Assembly: GCA_028276475.1 (NCBI GenBank)
Contig: JAPYWH010000004.1
Span: 1-64,000 of the forward strand
Length of the DNA: 64,000 bases
Source: Thermocrinis sp.
GTDB lineage: Bacteria > Aquificota > Aquificia > Aquificales > Aquificaceae
Reading direction: 5' to 3'
Positions 38,680 through 48,091 of this stretch are shown in pieces; the first letter of the stretch is position 1; each line of letters begins with the position of its first letter. The notes under the pieces were generated by a model. That model was not told the origin of the DNA, searched no databases, and saw only the letters and a program-made list of their open reading frames with translations. Made by a program: the position numbers and the translations under genes.

Positions 38680-39616
38680 CTTGCATCAGCTTAAAAGCCT
38701 TTTTGTTCTTTGAATGACCTAAAACACCCAAGAACTTTTTTATCCCCTCCACATAAATTTCCACAGGTTCCCTTGTGGGCTTGTCCAAGGTTATTGTATC
38801 CCCTACTTTAAGGTTGTATAGTTCTCCTAAAGTAATTTTGGTATAGCCAAGTTTTACGCTTATATGCAAAGGCGCTCCGAGTATAGCCTTCAGTAGCTTT
38901 TCATAATCCTCGGGACTCCTTTCAAGGACACCCTTTAGAATTTCCTTATAGGGTTCTATTCCCTCCTGAGGTATGGCAAACAAAACGTAGCCGTCGCCCC
39001 CTTCCAGACTAACCGTAAGCCTTAAAACTATGTATTTTTCCTTCGGTCTTGCAAACATAAGTATGGCTGGGTTTGTTTCTATACCTATTGGAACTGGTTG
39101 CACGTTCATAATAGTTCGCCAGGCTTCCTCCAACTCCGCATACATAACCCTAAGCACTCTTTCTATTATTCTCATCTCCACCTTTGTGAATTCCTTCCCC
39201 TCAATCTTGTAAGGTTTGGCAGAACCACCAAAGACGTTGCTTACAACCATGTATATTAGCTTTGGGTCAAGGATGATCATAAAATTGCCTTTGAAGGGAT
39301 GGAGGTTGAAATAACCCACCGCTGAGGGAGAGGGGAGCTTTGAAATAAGCTCACTGAACCTCACAGAACTTACGCCCTCCTTTATTATCGTTGGCACACC
39401 CGCTATTACTGAAACTAAACCCCTTTTTATACCGCTCGCCCATCTTTCAAAAACAAGCTCCAAGCTTGGCAATCTTCCTGCGTATATATGCTCTAATGCT
39501 GATACATCAAAGGGTTGAACCTCTTTGTCAGTTTTTACCTCTTTTCTCTCCTCCTCCTTTCCGAGGGTCTTTAGGAGTAGGTTTATCTCCTCTTGGGATA
39601 AAAGCTGTTCATCCAT
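38666..39616 (-). CDS. fliM: flagellar motor switch protein FliM
   Basis: A 316-residue C-ring protein. The N-terminal LLSQEEINLLL segment, which binds CheY-P, is present; the middle CheC-like domain and a C-terminal SpoA-like domain (KLGYTKITLGELYNLKVGDTITLD) follow. It sits 2 bases after fliF. FliG and FliN are not in this run. Confidence 0.93.
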   Translation of the reverse strand: MDEQLLSQEEINLLLKTLGKEEERKEVKTDKEVQPFDVSALEHIYAGRLPSLELVFERWASGIKRGLVSVIAGVPTIIKEGVSSVRFSELISKLPSPSAVGYFNLHPFKGNFMIILDPKLIYMVVSNVFGGSAKPYKIEGKEFTKVEMRIIERVLRVMYAELEEAWRTIMNVQPVPIGIETNPAILMFARPKEKYIVLRLTVSLEGGDGYVLFAIPQEGIEPYKEILKGVLERSPEDYEKLLKAILGAPLHISVKLGYTKITLGELYNLKVGDTITLDKPTREPVEIYVEGIKKFLGVLGHSKNKKAFKLMQDVQE

Positions 39617-39618
39617 GA

Positions 39619-41130
39619 TTAGCCTTTACTCTTTAACCAGGCTTTTATGATCTTAGCTATCTTTTGGGGTTCTTCCTTTGCCAACTTGGAGATGGCTTCT
39701 ATACTTGCCACTTCTTTTGCCTTTATCCTTATCTCTTCAACCCCTGCCAATTCTTCCAGCTCGGAGGGAACTGATGTAGGAACGGGTGGCATGTAAGCGG
39801 TGGGGGCTGGCTTTTTCTTTAGTCTCCTCAAGGCAATGAGAAGGGCTACAAAGGATACCAAACTAAACACAAGCAACGCAGCCCACTTTATATACTCTGC
39901 GTAAGAAATGGGTGGCTTTTCCATCTCTGGTTTCTTGAAGGGGACAGAAACCACGTTCAGCACATCACCCCTGTTTGGGTCTATACCTGCGGATGCCTGA
40001 ACCATCTGTTTTACCTTTTCCAAATCTACGCCTTTAAGGTTGCTGTCTATCATCACACCCACGTTTAACCTTCTGACCTTTATCAGAGGGTCTTGAGTAT
40101 ATACCTCTTTCTTGCTAACTTCGTAGTTGGTTATGGTTTCGCTCTTTTCTGAAGTTAATGGTCCTCCGGCACCCTGCACTGCACCCGCACCCGGGGGAAC
40201 ATTGGCGCCCGCACCCGGCACTCCCCCAACAACCGCCCCGAAGGTTCTCTCCTTTTTCTTCTGCTGACTGACTATGGCTGTCATGTCCGGGTCGTAGATC
40301 TCTTCTTTTTGTTCCCTCTTGGTAAAGTCTATGTCTGCGGAGACCTTTACCTTAACGGTGCCCATGCCTAAGGCTTCCTCCAGGGTCCTTTGAATCTTCC
40401 TCTCAAGGTTCTTCTCAAACTCTGCCTTTAGCTTAAGCTCCTTATCTTTTAAAATTTCATCTTCTTCAATCAATGCGGTAAGGTCTCGCCCCTTGTCATC
40501 CACCACAACCACCTTCTTTGGGCTCAGTCTTGGGACGCTCAGGGCAACCAAGTTTCTTATTGCTTTTACTTGCTCTGGCGACAGCTCATGCCCGGGTTTT
40601 AACCTTATCAGAACACTGGCGGTGGGCTCATCTTCCTCCCTTAAGAATATGGACTTTTCTGGCATGCCAATGTTTACCTTTGCATAATCAACTCCCTCAA
40701 TTCTCATTATGGTCCTTGCCAACTCTCCCTCCACCGCCCGCTTGAAATTTACCTGATTTTGAAAATCTGAGACACCAAAACGCTCCTTATCAAAGACCTC
40801 ATAGCCCACTATACCCTTGCTAGGAACTCCCTTAGCAACAAGCTTTAGCCTCAGGTCTCTTGCCTTGTCCTCTGGCACAAAAATGGTGGAACCATCTGGG
40901 CTCAGCTTGTATTTAATGCCCTCTTTATCCAGCTCAGAAAGAACTGCGTTTAGATCCTCACCGCTTAATCCTCCGTAGAGGACCACATAGTTGGGTGTTC
41001 CCGCATAGAAAAGAAGCAAAGAGAGTAGGGTTAGAACCGCAAGGGGCACACCAACAACGAGAACCTTTTGGGAAGTGCTAAGGGAGAGGAACTTTTCCTT
41101 CAACTGGTTCAAGGTGTCCTGCCAAGCCAT
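39619..41130 (-). CDS. fliF: flagellar MS-ring protein FliF
   Basis: A 503-residue protein with two membrane helices, near residues 24-44 (VLVVGVPLAVLTLLSLLLFYAG) and 425-445 (WAALLVFSLVSFVALLIAL), and a large periplasmic part with the YscJ-like domain. A Gly/Pro/Ala-rich loop (about 305-330) is disordered. The C-terminal tail, IAKIIKAWLKSKG, is the FliG-binding helix. It is the base of the flagellum. Confidence 0.93.
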   Translation of the reverse strand: MAWQDTLNQLKEKFLSLSTSQKVLVVGVPLAVLTLLSLLLFYAGTPNYVVLYGGLSGEDLNAVLSELDKEGIKYKLSPDGSTIFVPEDKARDLRLKLVAKGVPSKGIVGYEVFDKERFGVSDFQNQVNFKRAVEGELARTIMRIEGVDYAKVNIGMPEKSIFLREEDEPTASVLIRLKPGHELSPEQVKAIRNLVALSVPRLSPKKVVVVDDKGRDLTALIEEDEILKDKELKLKAEFEKNLERKIQRTLEEALGMGTVKVKVSADIDFTKREQKEEIYDPDMTAIVSQQKKKERTFGAVVGGVPGAGANVPPGAGAVQGAGGPLTSEKSETITNYEVSKKEVYTQDPLIKVRRLNVGVMIDSNLKGVDLEKVKQMVQASAGIDPNRGDVLNVVSVPFKKPEMEKPPISYAEYIKWAALLVFSLVSFVALLIALRRLKKKPAPTAYMPPVPTSVPSELEELAGVEEIRIKAKEVASIEAISKLAKEEPQKIAKIIKAWLKSKG

Positions 41131-41133
41131 GGC

Positions 41134-41415
41134 TTAAACCTGCATCCTGTTTAACTCTTGAAAGGCTTCCACCAGCTTGTTCCTAACCTGAATGAGCAGG
41201 TTCAGGGCAATGCCCGCCTTTTCAAACTCAACCACCATCTGATGCAGGGGTATGTCCGCACCTTTTAGCACCGCATCCTTTATGGCTTCAGCCTTCTGCT
41301 GTTCCTGATTGACCCAGTGAATGAACTTGGAAAGTTCGTCCAGAAAGCCCGGGGAACCTGCCTTTGCCCTTCCTCTTTCTGGGCTGATAGTAAGATTTAT
41401 AGGCTTTATCTCCAT
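41134..41415 (-). CDS. fliE: flagellar hook-basal body protein FliE
   Basis: A 93-residue export-gate/rod adaptor. The C-terminal two thirds, VNQEQQKAEAIKDAVLKGADIPLHQMVVEFEKAGIALNLLIQ, are typical. Its start overlaps the flgC stop by 10 bases. Confidence 0.9.
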   Translation of the reverse strand: MEIKPINLTISPERGRAKAGSPGFLDELSKFIHWVNQEQQKAEAIKDAVLKGADIPLHQMVVEFEKAGIALNLLIQVRNKLVEAFQELNRMQV

Positions 41416-41819
41416 AGCTCTAAGGTCCTCTGGGCTATTTCCCTGGTGGCGTAAAAGGCGTTTAGGTTTGCCTCATAACTTCTAACTGCAGTTATCATGT
41501 CTGCCATTTCCTTTACAAGCTCCACGTTGGGTTTTTGCACATAACCTTCCTGGTTTGCCCTTGGGTTTGTAGGGTCGTAAACTAATCTAAAGGGCTCGTT
41601 GGATTGCCGGATTTCCACCACCCTTACGGGCACCTCTCCCATGGATAGATTTTTGGGGTCCTCAAGGGCTTGAAAAACAACTTCCAGCTTTCTGAAGGGT
41701 TCGCCGTTTGCCCTGTAAGATTCGTAATTGGCCAAGTTGGAGGCTACCACGTTCATCCTCACCCTCTGGGCATACATACCGCTGGCGGATATGTTAAAGG
41801 CACGGAAAAGGTCGTTCAT
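41406..41819 (-). CDS. flgC: flagellar proximal rod protein FlgC
   Basis: A 137-residue rod protein. The N-terminal NISASGMYAQRVRMNVVASNLAN and the C-terminal NVELVKEMADMITAVRSYEANLNAF helix are family signatures. It overlaps flgB by 4 bases. Confidence 0.94.
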   Translation of the reverse strand: MNDLFRAFNISASGMYAQRVRMNVVASNLANYESYRANGEPFRKLEVVFQALEDPKNLSMGEVPVRVVEIRQSNEPFRLVYDPTNPRANQEGYVQKPNVELVKEMADMITAVRSYEANLNAFYATREIAQRTLELWR

Positions 41820-42187
41820 TGCCTACCCTCCTTTATTATGTTGTTTAGCTCATCCACACTGCCCCTTATCATCCTCATGTATGCTTCGTAAGCGACCCTG
41901 TTTTGGGTAAGCTTTGCCATCTCCTCCTCAAGGCTAACATTGTTAAAATCATTACCCACGAGCCTTCTTTGAACCTCTACCACCTTAAACCCCTCTCCAC
42001 TTTTGGGGTTTATATGCCTTTCCCTCGTGATTTTTAGCTTGCCCACACTTTCTTCCTCCATGACCACATCCTTTGCCCTGTAGTTGGGTGTGTCCGCGTT
42101 GGCTATGTTGCTCAGGATCACCTTGTGCCTTTTCCATACAAAGCTCAGGTGTGGCAGAACCTTGTCAATGCCCTTGAAAATATCCAT
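41816..42187 (-). CDS. flgB: flagellar proximal rod protein FlgB
   Basis: A 123-residue rod protein. HKVILSNIANADTPNYRAKDV near residue 20 is the family signature; the C-terminus (EEEMAKLTQNRVAYEAYMRM) forms the coiled coil of the rod. It starts immediately after the TPR protein stop. Confidence 0.93.
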   Translation of the reverse strand: MDIFKGIDKVLPHLSFVWKRHKVILSNIANADTPNYRAKDVVMEEESVGKLKITRERHINPKSGEGFKVVEVQRRLVGNDFNNVSLEEEMAKLTQNRVAYEAYMRMIRGSVDELNNIIKEGRQ

Positions 42188-42188
42188 A

Positions 42189-44006
42189 TCATTCCCCCCA
42201 AAGGCTAACTATAAGCCTACCTAATATATTATCTGTCTTTTCAGCCCTTTTGACAACCCACTGGAGGGTTTCCTCATCCTTGGTTAAACCGCTCAGCCTT
42301 GCCAGCCTAAGGGCGGTAAGCCAATAGAGGTTATCTTCCTCCTCCGATCTCTCCAAATAGCTTTTGTAAAACTCCTTAGCCTTTCCGAAATTTCCCAGCG
42401 AGTAGTAATAATCTCCAAGCTCAAGAAGGGCGGTGGGTATGTATCCCTTCAGCCTTTGGGATTTTTCTAAGTCTTTGGTTTGCAAAGCTGTCTCAAGAAG
42501 TTTTTTGTTATCGGAGAAAAAGCCCAGGAGAAACAGTGCCTCAGTGTGATCCTCTCCAGTAAGCTGATCTTTGACCTTACTCAAGAGCTCCACCCCCTCC
42601 TTTTCCTTACCCGTTAGCAAAAATTCCTGTGCCCTTAGAAAGCTCTTTGTGGGTTCCCCAACCACATCCAAAAGCCCCACATAATCCAGCTTTCCCCTGT
42701 AAAGGAAGCCCCTCAGCAGTGCGGAAGCGTCAAAGAGTGTGAGGAAGTTCCTTTCATTGACCTTGTATAGGGCTTCAACAAACTCAAAATCTTTGTCTTC
42801 ATAAGGGTTTAGCCTACTGTATTGAGCCTCTAAGCTCTTATAAAAAGGTTCCATGTTTATTTTTATGTCCTCCACCGTTAAATAGCCCTCCCTTGAGACC
42901 TTTGCCCTTTTCAAAAGCTCCACGTCCATAAGCTTTTTGTCCTTTAAAGAGTAATAATAGACACCCAGTACAGAAGGTAATCCGTAGCTTTTGGTGTAAT
43001 CAATCCAGGCTATTTTCAAGAGTAACGGTTTGTACCAACTGAGTTTGTATTTATCAATGAAATCCTCATAAAACCAGAGCTGTGAAAGGGCAAGCTTTAG
43101 GGTAAGGTCAGTTAAGGGGTCTCTATCTTTCATAAGCTCTTGCAATCTCTCCATAGCCTCCGAGTAGTTTTTGTTGCCCAGGTTTATAAAGAGCAAGAAA
43201 TAGCTACTTTTGTCTGCATACCTCCTGTATAAGTCCTTCCTTCGCAGTAGCTCAAAGTAAAAGAGGCTGTTTCTCCAGTCTTGAAGTATGTAATAGGACA
43301 AGGCTAACCTGTATAAGAAATGGGGGTCCTCCTCTAAGCTTCTGTTCTGAGCCCTTGCCTGTGTCAGCTCAGAGAGGGCTTCTTTAAACTTACCCTGGTT
43401 GTAAAGGTAATACCCCCTTATGAGAGAAAGCATGGACGGGTCCACACCCTCTTCCGATATTCCAAGGTTCTCTAAAAGCTCTATGTTTTTTGTGCCTCCT
43501 TCCAAGGCGTCCGCATACAAAAACTTCACCAAATACTTTTTCTGATTGCTGTTTTTGTATAGACTAAGGTAGATCTCCTTGGCTTTGGAGTACTCTTCCA
43601 AAAGTAGATATATGTCTCCCAAAAATTCTTTTTGAAGGTCTGTATAGTTTGCCCTTTTAAAGTAATAGGGATACATATTCAAAAAGGCGATGGCGGAGAG
43701 AAGACCCTTCTTGTCAGCCTTTGAGTAGGCAAGAAGGGCGTATGCCCTTCCGAGCCACAGATAGGCAAGCTCTCCATAATAACCATTTCTATCCAAGTTA
43801 AAGGCACTTGTTAGATCCCTTATCGCATCCTCGTAGTTGCGATTTTCCAAGTTTATGGAGCCACTGTAAAACTCTCTTTGGGCTAAGGCGGTGTTTTCGG
43901 AAAGCCTTTCTTGGGAAAAGGAAAGCATGAGGCTAAAAATGACCAGTAGCAGTTTAGCCCACAGCCACCGATAACCTTTCCAGCCAACCCTTTCTGTAGC
44001 TGTCAA
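42189..44006 (-). CDS. large TPR-repeat protein, probably exported, upstream of the flagellar rod genes
   Basis: A 605-residue ORF (TTG start in the track) with a hydrophobic segment near residues 17-30 (KLLLVIFSLMLSFSQ) that looks like a signal peptide, followed by repeated TPR-like helix pairs (FYSGSINLENRNYEDAIRDL; YYYSLGNFGKAKEFYKSYL). An ATG at MLSFSQ would remove the signal. The start region overlaps tgt by about 50 bases. It adjoins flgB with a 1-base gap, so a link to flagellar or envelope assembly is possible; no specific function is recognised. Confidence 0.7.
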   Translation of the reverse strand: MTATERVGWKGYRWLWAKLLLVIFSLMLSFSQERLSENTALAQREFYSGSINLENRNYEDAIRDLTSAFNLDRNGYYGELAYLWLGRAYALLAYSKADKKGLLSAIAFLNMYPYYFKRANYTDLQKEFLGDIYLLLEEYSKAKEIYLSLYKNSNQKKYLVKFLYADALEGGTKNIELLENLGISEEGVDPSMLSLIRGYYLYNQGKFKEALSELTQARAQNRSLEEDPHFLYRLALSYYILQDWRNSLFYFELLRRKDLYRRYADKSSYFLLFINLGNKNYSEAMERLQELMKDRDPLTDLTLKLALSQLWFYEDFIDKYKLSWYKPLLLKIAWIDYTKSYGLPSVLGVYYYSLKDKKLMDVELLKRAKVSREGYLTVEDIKINMEPFYKSLEAQYSRLNPYEDKDFEFVEALYKVNERNFLTLFDASALLRGFLYRGKLDYVGLLDVVGEPTKSFLRAQEFLLTGKEKEGVELLSKVKDQLTGEDHTEALFLLGFFSDNKKLLETALQTKDLEKSQRLKGYIPTALLELGDYYYSLGNFGKAKEFYKSYLERSEEEDNLYWLTALRLARLSGLTKDEETLQWVVKRAEKTDNILGRLIVSLWGE

Positions 44007-45087
44007 AGTTGCCCTCCTCTATTGCCCTTCTTGCACCTTCCATAAGCCTGTGGTAGAAGTGGAGATTGTGGATGGTGTTTAAAATATAGGCGGAGATCTC
44101 TTCTGCGTGGAAAAGGTGTCTCAGGTAAGCCCGGGAGAAGTTCTGGCAGGTATAACAGTTGCACTCCGGGTCTGGTGGAGAAAAGTCCTTTTTGTAAATT
44201 TCCTTTCTTATGTTCAACTTTCCTTGGGAGGTAAATAGGGTCCCAGTGCGTGCCATACGGGTGGGTGCCACGCAGTCAAACATATCAACGCCCACCCCTA
44301 TTGCCATCAAAAGGTCCTCGGGCATACCTACACCCATTAAATAACGGGGCCTTTCCCAAGGAAGTTCCTCGCAGACCAGCTGTGCCATCTCTACCATAAT
44401 TTCCTTTGGCTCTCCCACCGACAGACCCCCTATGGCATACCCAAAAAGTTCCCTCTCCATGGTCCTCAAGGCGGACTCTCTTCTTAGGTCCTCAAAGAAG
44501 GCCCCCTGAACTATGCCAAAGAGCACCTGATCCTCCCTCGTCTTTGCCTTTATGGACCTGTCAAGCCATCTCAGCGTTCTCTCTAAGGCGGACTTGGCGT
44601 AGGCGTAGGTGGTAGGGTACTCCACACACTCATCCAAGGGCATGATTATGTCCGAACCAAAGACTTCCTGAGCCTTTATCACAAACTCTGGCGTAAAAAA
44701 GTGGGTGTCCCCTGCCAGATGGTCTTTAAAATACACGCCATCCTCTTCCACCTTCACCTTGGACCTTCCGTCCTTTAGCCGATCCTTAGAGAGAGAAAAT
44801 ACCTGAAAGCCTCCGCTGTCTGTAAGTATGGGCTTTTTCCAGCCTATGAAGTTGTGTAGTCCTCCCGCACTTTCTATCACTTCAAGCCCGGGGCGGAGGT
44901 ATAGGTGGTAGGTGTTTCCCAAGATTATCTGGGTGCCAATATCTTCCAAAAGTTTGTGGATCATAGCCTTCACGGTTCCCTGAGTGCCCACTGGCATAAA
45001 CACGGGCGTTTCTATGACTCCATGAGGTGTATAAAGCCTTCCCCTCCTTGCCTTTCCGTCCGCCTTTAAAACCTCAAACTTAAACAT
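43954..45087 (-). CDS. tgt: queuine tRNA-ribosyltransferase (tRNA-guanine transglycosylase)
   Basis: An enzyme of about 377 residues exchanging G34 for preQ1 in GUN tRNAs. Catalytic DSGGFQVFSL, GNTYHLYLRPG, YAIGGLSVGEP and the zinc site in CNCYTCQNFSRAYLRHLF are present. The ATG at 45087 (MFKFEVLKADGKARRG) overlaps the fabG stop as TGATG and is preferred to the longer track ORF. Confidence 0.94.
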   Translation of the reverse strand: MFKFEVLKADGKARRGRLYTPHGVIETPVFMPVGTQGTVKAMIHKLLEDIGTQIILGNTYHLYLRPGLEVIESAGGLHNFIGWKKPILTDSGGFQVFSLSKDRLKDGRSKVKVEEDGVYFKDHLAGDTHFFTPEFVIKAQEVFGSDIIMPLDECVEYPTTYAYAKSALERTLRWLDRSIKAKTREDQVLFGIVQGAFFEDLRRESALRTMERELFGYAIGGLSVGEPKEIMVEMAQLVCEELPWERPRYLMGVGMPEDLLMAIGVGVDMFDCVAPTRMARTGTLFTSQGKLNIRKEIYKKDFSPPDPECNCYTCQNFSRAYLRHLFHAEEISAYILNTIHNLHFYHRLMEGARRAIEEGNFDSYRKGWLERLSVAVG

Positions 45088-45824
45088 CAGAACATTCCGC
45101 CGTTTATGTGTATAACCTCCCCAGTTATGTAATCTGCCATAGGAGAGCACAAGAAGGCTACCATACCCGCCACATCCTCCGGCTTTCCAAACCTCTGCAG
45201 GGGTATGTTTTTGAGATACTCTTTTTTTATATCCTCCGAGAGCACTGCGGTCATGTCCGTCTCTATGAACCCGGGTGCGATGGCGTTGACCGTTATGTTT
45301 CTACTTGCCAGCTCCTTTGCCAAACTCTTGGTAAAGCCCAAAAAGGCAGACTTGGTGGCAGAGTAATTCACCTGACCCACATTGCCCATAAAGCCCACCA
45401 CGGAGGAGATGTTTATGATCCGCCCCCAGCGTTTCTTTAGCATGCCCTTTACCACCAAGGAGGTTAGCAAAAAGGTTCCCGTTAGATTTACCCTCATAAC
45501 CTCCTCCCAATCCTCCAAGGACATCCTTATAAAGAGCTTGTCCCTTGTAATGCCTGCGTTGTTGACGAGAATATCCACGGGACCCACTTCCTTTTCAATC
45601 CTTTCGTAGGCGGATTTTATGGAATTGTGGTCCGAAAGGTCCATGGCAACGCCTAAGGCTCTCTCTGAGATAGATTTGGCAACCTGCTGAGCCCTCTCCT
45701 CATCCCTGCCGGTAATCACCACAAAGGCACCCGCCTTAGCCAAATACTCCGCTATAGCCCTTCCTATACCCCGGGTAGAGCCGGTAATGAGGGCTATTTT
45801 GTCTGGGAGGTCTATGCAAAGCAT
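45087..45824 (-). CDS. fabG: 3-oxoacyl-[acyl-carrier-protein] reductase
   Basis: A 245-residue short-chain dehydrogenase of fatty acid synthesis. TGSTRGIGRAIAEYL binds NADPH, NNAGITRDKLFIRM and the Ser-Tyr-Lys set in INISSVVGFMGNVGQVNYSATKSAF are intact, and the C-terminal YITGEVIHINGGMF is standard. It leads the minus-strand run that continues to polX. Confidence 0.93.
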   Translation of the reverse strand: MLCIDLPDKIALITGSTRGIGRAIAEYLAKAGAFVVITGRDEERAQQVAKSISERALGVAMDLSDHNSIKSAYERIEKEVGPVDILVNNAGITRDKLFIRMSLEDWEEVMRVNLTGTFLLTSLVVKGMLKKRWGRIINISSVVGFMGNVGQVNYSATKSAFLGFTKSLAKELASRNITVNAIAPGFIETDMTAVLSEDIKKEYLKNIPLQRFGKPEDVAGMVAFLCSPMADYITGEVIHINGGMF

Positions 45825-45831
45825 GAAAAAA

Positions 45832-46629
45832 TTATAATTCTTTGAGCTCTTCTCGGGTGATGTATTTTTGAACTCTTTCTATGCGCGAGCATTTGCCAGA
45901 ACCTTCATCTATCTCCGCCAAAACGCCGTTAAAGACCACATCTTCCTTTTCTTCCACCTCAAACCTCTGGGGCAGTCCTGTAAGGAATTTCCTTATCACA
46001 TCCTCCGACTTCATACCTATGGCGGAATACCAGCATCCAGACATGCCCACATCGCTAACATAGCCTGTGCCTTTTTTGAGTATGACCTGGTCTGCGGTGG
46101 GCACATGGGTGTGGGTGCCATAAACCAAGCTTGCCCTTCCGTCTACGTATATGCCAAAGGCGGACTTTTCGGAGGTTGCCTCTCCGTGAAAATCCACCAG
46201 AATTATGGGCGTTTGTTCTCTTATTTCCTCGTATATCCTGTCAAAGGTTGAAAAGGGATTTTCCAAGTTTGGGTCCATAAAGACCCTTCCCATAAGGTTT
46301 ATCACCGCAAATTTTACACCCTTCTTTTCGTAGATGCCATAGCCCTTTCCTGGTGCTCCCTCTGGATAGTTCGCAGGTCTCAAAAGGTCCGGCGTGTTTA
46401 TAAACTCCAAAACTTCCTTTTTGTCCCATATGTGGTTGCCAGAGGTCATCACATCCACACCAATGGCTTTTAGCTCCTCATAGACCTTTTTGTTTATGCC
46501 AAAGCCTCCTGCGGAGTTTTCCACATTAACCACCAGCACATCAAAGGTGCCGGGGTGGGATATGGCATAGTATTTGAGGGCTTTTCTTCCGGGCTTTCCT
46601 ATTATGTCTCCTACGATCAAGAATTTCAT
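45832..46629 (-). CDS. YmdB/TIGR00282-family metallophosphoesterase
   Basis: A 265-residue protein: VGDIIGKPGRKALKYY, VNVENSAGGFGINKKVYEEL, TSGNHIWDKKE, VDFHGEATSEK and GTHTHVPTADQ give the di-metal site. Members in Bacillus and Deinococcus are 2',3'-cyclic-nucleotide phosphodiesterases. It lies just downstream of tRNA-Leu and 7 bases before fabG in the minus direction. Confidence 0.9.
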   Translation of the reverse strand: MKFLIVGDIIGKPGRKALKYYAISHPGTFDVLVVNVENSAGGFGINKKVYEELKAIGVDVMTSGNHIWDKKEVLEFINTPDLLRPANYPEGAPGKGYGIYEKKGVKFAVINLMGRVFMDPNLENPFSTFDRIYEEIREQTPIILVDFHGEATSEKSAFGIYVDGRASLVYGTHTHVPTADQVILKKGTGYVSDVGMSGCWYSAIGMKSEDVIRKFLTGLPQRFEVEEKEDVVFNGVLAEIDEGSGKCSRIERVQKYITREELKEL

Positions 46630-46642
46630 AGGGCTATTATAA

Positions 46643-46726
46643 TGCGGGTGGAGGGAGTTGAACCCTCACGGGCGTAAGCCCACGGGATCCTGAGTCCCGC
46701 GCGTCTGCCAATTCCGCCACACCCGC
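46643..46726 (-). tRNA. tRNA-Leu (CAG)
   Basis: An 84-base class II tRNA: acceptor GCGGGTG/CACCCGC, D-loop GAATTGGCAGACGC, anticodon CAG in ACTCAGGA, a long variable arm (GTGGGCTTACGCCC), T-arm GGTTCAACTCC, discriminator A. CCA is not encoded. Confidence 0.95.
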
Positions 46727-46765
46727 TCTGTTTTGTATTATATTTTATATAAGCAGGAGGAGAAA

Positions 46766-46978
46766 ATGATTCCAATTGAAAAAAATGGCAATGTGCAGGA
46801 CGAGTTTATTGAAGAACTAAAGAGAAAGAACGCCACCGTAACGGTCTTTTTAACAAGAGGAAACAGAATAACCGGTAAGATTATCAACCACGACAAATAC
46901 ACGGTGCTTTTAGAAGTGGAAGGAGAGCCAAACTTGATTTACAAACACGCCATAAGCACCATAGTAGTCGGTGGTTAA
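46766..46978 (+). CDS. hfq: RNA chaperone Hfq
   Basis: A 70-residue Sm-like protein. The track ORF starts earlier, but ATG at 46766 has an AGGAGG-type ribosome site and gives MIPIEKNGNVQDEFIEELKRK. Sm1 (VTVFLTRGNRITGKIINHDKYTVLLE) and Sm2 (NLIYKHAISTIV, the YKHA variant of YKHAIS) are clear. It forms hexamers pairing small RNAs with mRNAs. It is directly followed by hflX, the common hfq-hflX order. Confidence 0.93.
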   Translation: MIPIEKNGNVQDEFIEELKRKNATVTVFLTRGNRITGKIINHDKYTVLLEVEGEPNLIYKHAISTIVVGG

Positions 46979-48091
46979 ATGAAAGCGATCCTAGTCCTTC
47001 TTCTTTCCTCGGAGACAAAGGAGGAGTTTAGGGAATCTTTGGAGGAACTAAAGGAACTGGTAAGGGCTGTAGGTGGTAAAGTTCTGGGTTATATCTACCA
47101 AAGAAAGCACTCTCCAGACCCAAGGTATTACATAGGTGCAGGAAAGGCTCAGGAGCTAAAGGAAGTTATCAGTGGAACTGGCGCGGACTGCGTGGTCTTT
47201 GACAGCTTTCTGTCTCCCTCTCAGGTGGCAAACTTAGAGGAACTTTTAAAGGTAAAGGTCTTTGACAGGGCGGACTTGGTGCTTGAGATCTTCTCAAGAA
47301 GGGTAAGGAGCAAGACCGCCAAGCTTCAGGTGGAACTGGCAAGGCTCACCCATGAACTTCCAAGGCTTTACGGAAGGGGAAAGGAGCTCTCCCGTTTAGG
47401 CGGTAAAGTGGGCACAAGAGGTCCCGGTGAGCAAGAGGTTGAGGTCAAGAAAAGGGCAATAAAGAGAAAGATAGAGCAGATAAAACAGGAGCTTGAAGAA
47501 GTGAAAAGACAGAGAAGGGAGCAAAGAAAACGCAGAGAAAGACCGCTTGGAGATACAAAGGTGGTTAAGGTTGCCCTGGTGGGCTACACTAACGTGGGAA
47601 AATCCAGTTTAATGCAGGCTCTGACGGGAAGGGAGACCTACATACAAGACATGCCCTTTGCCACCTTAGACACAAAAACCTCCGCCAAATTCCTTTTCCC
47701 AGACATCAAAATCCTCATCACAGACACGGTAGGGTTCATAAGAAAACTACCTCCAGAGCTTATAGAATCCTTTAAGGCGACCTTGGAGGAGGTCCAAGAG
47801 GCGGACATACTTTTGCATGTGATAGACATCTCGGACCCAAAGTGGTTGGAAAAGGTCAAAGTGGTGCAGGGTATTCTTAGGGAGCTCTCTGCGGAGGACA
47901 AGCCCACCATATACGTCTTTAACAAGGCGGACAAGGTGGTAAGTAAGGAGGAGGACATAAAGCTTTTGACGGAGCCTGCCTTTTTGGAGGGTAGGTCTGT
48001 GGTGATCTCCAGCAAGCTTGGGTGGGGGCTTGGAGAACTTTTAAAGGCTATAAGGGAAAAGGTGGAAGAACTGGCAGGAGCGAGCCTATGA
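46979..48091 (+). CDS. hflX: ribosome-associated GTPase HflX
   Basis: A 370-residue GTPase. The N-terminal HflX domain contains RKHSPDPRYYIGAGKAQEL and a coiled-coil arm (KRAIKRKIEQIKQEL), and the G domain has GYTNVGKSSL (G1), DTVGFIRKLP (G3) and NKAD (G4). It splits stalled ribosomes under stress. It starts at the base after the hfq stop and overlaps purA by 4 bases. Confidence 0.93.
   Translation: MKAILVLLLSSETKEEFRESLEELKELVRAVGGKVLGYIYQRKHSPDPRYYIGAGKAQELKEVISGTGADCVVFDSFLSPSQVANLEELLKVKVFDRADLVLEIFSRRVRSKTAKLQVELARLTHELPRLYGRGKELSRLGGKVGTRGPGEQEVEVKKRAIKRKIEQIKQELEEVKRQRREQRKRRERPLGDTKVVKVALVGYTNVGKSSLMQALTGRETYIQDMPFATLDTKTSAKFLFPDIKILITDTVGFIRKLPPELIESFKATLEEVQEADILLHVIDISDPKWLEKVKVVQGILRELSAEDKPTIYVFNKADKVVSKEEDIKLLTEPAFLEGRSVVISSKLGWGLGELLKAIREKVEELAGASL

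Noticed and set aside
46733-46765. Longer hfq start in the track
   Set aside because: The added residues MYYILYKQEEK overlap the ribosome site and tRNA-Leu promoter region and are not part of Hfq.
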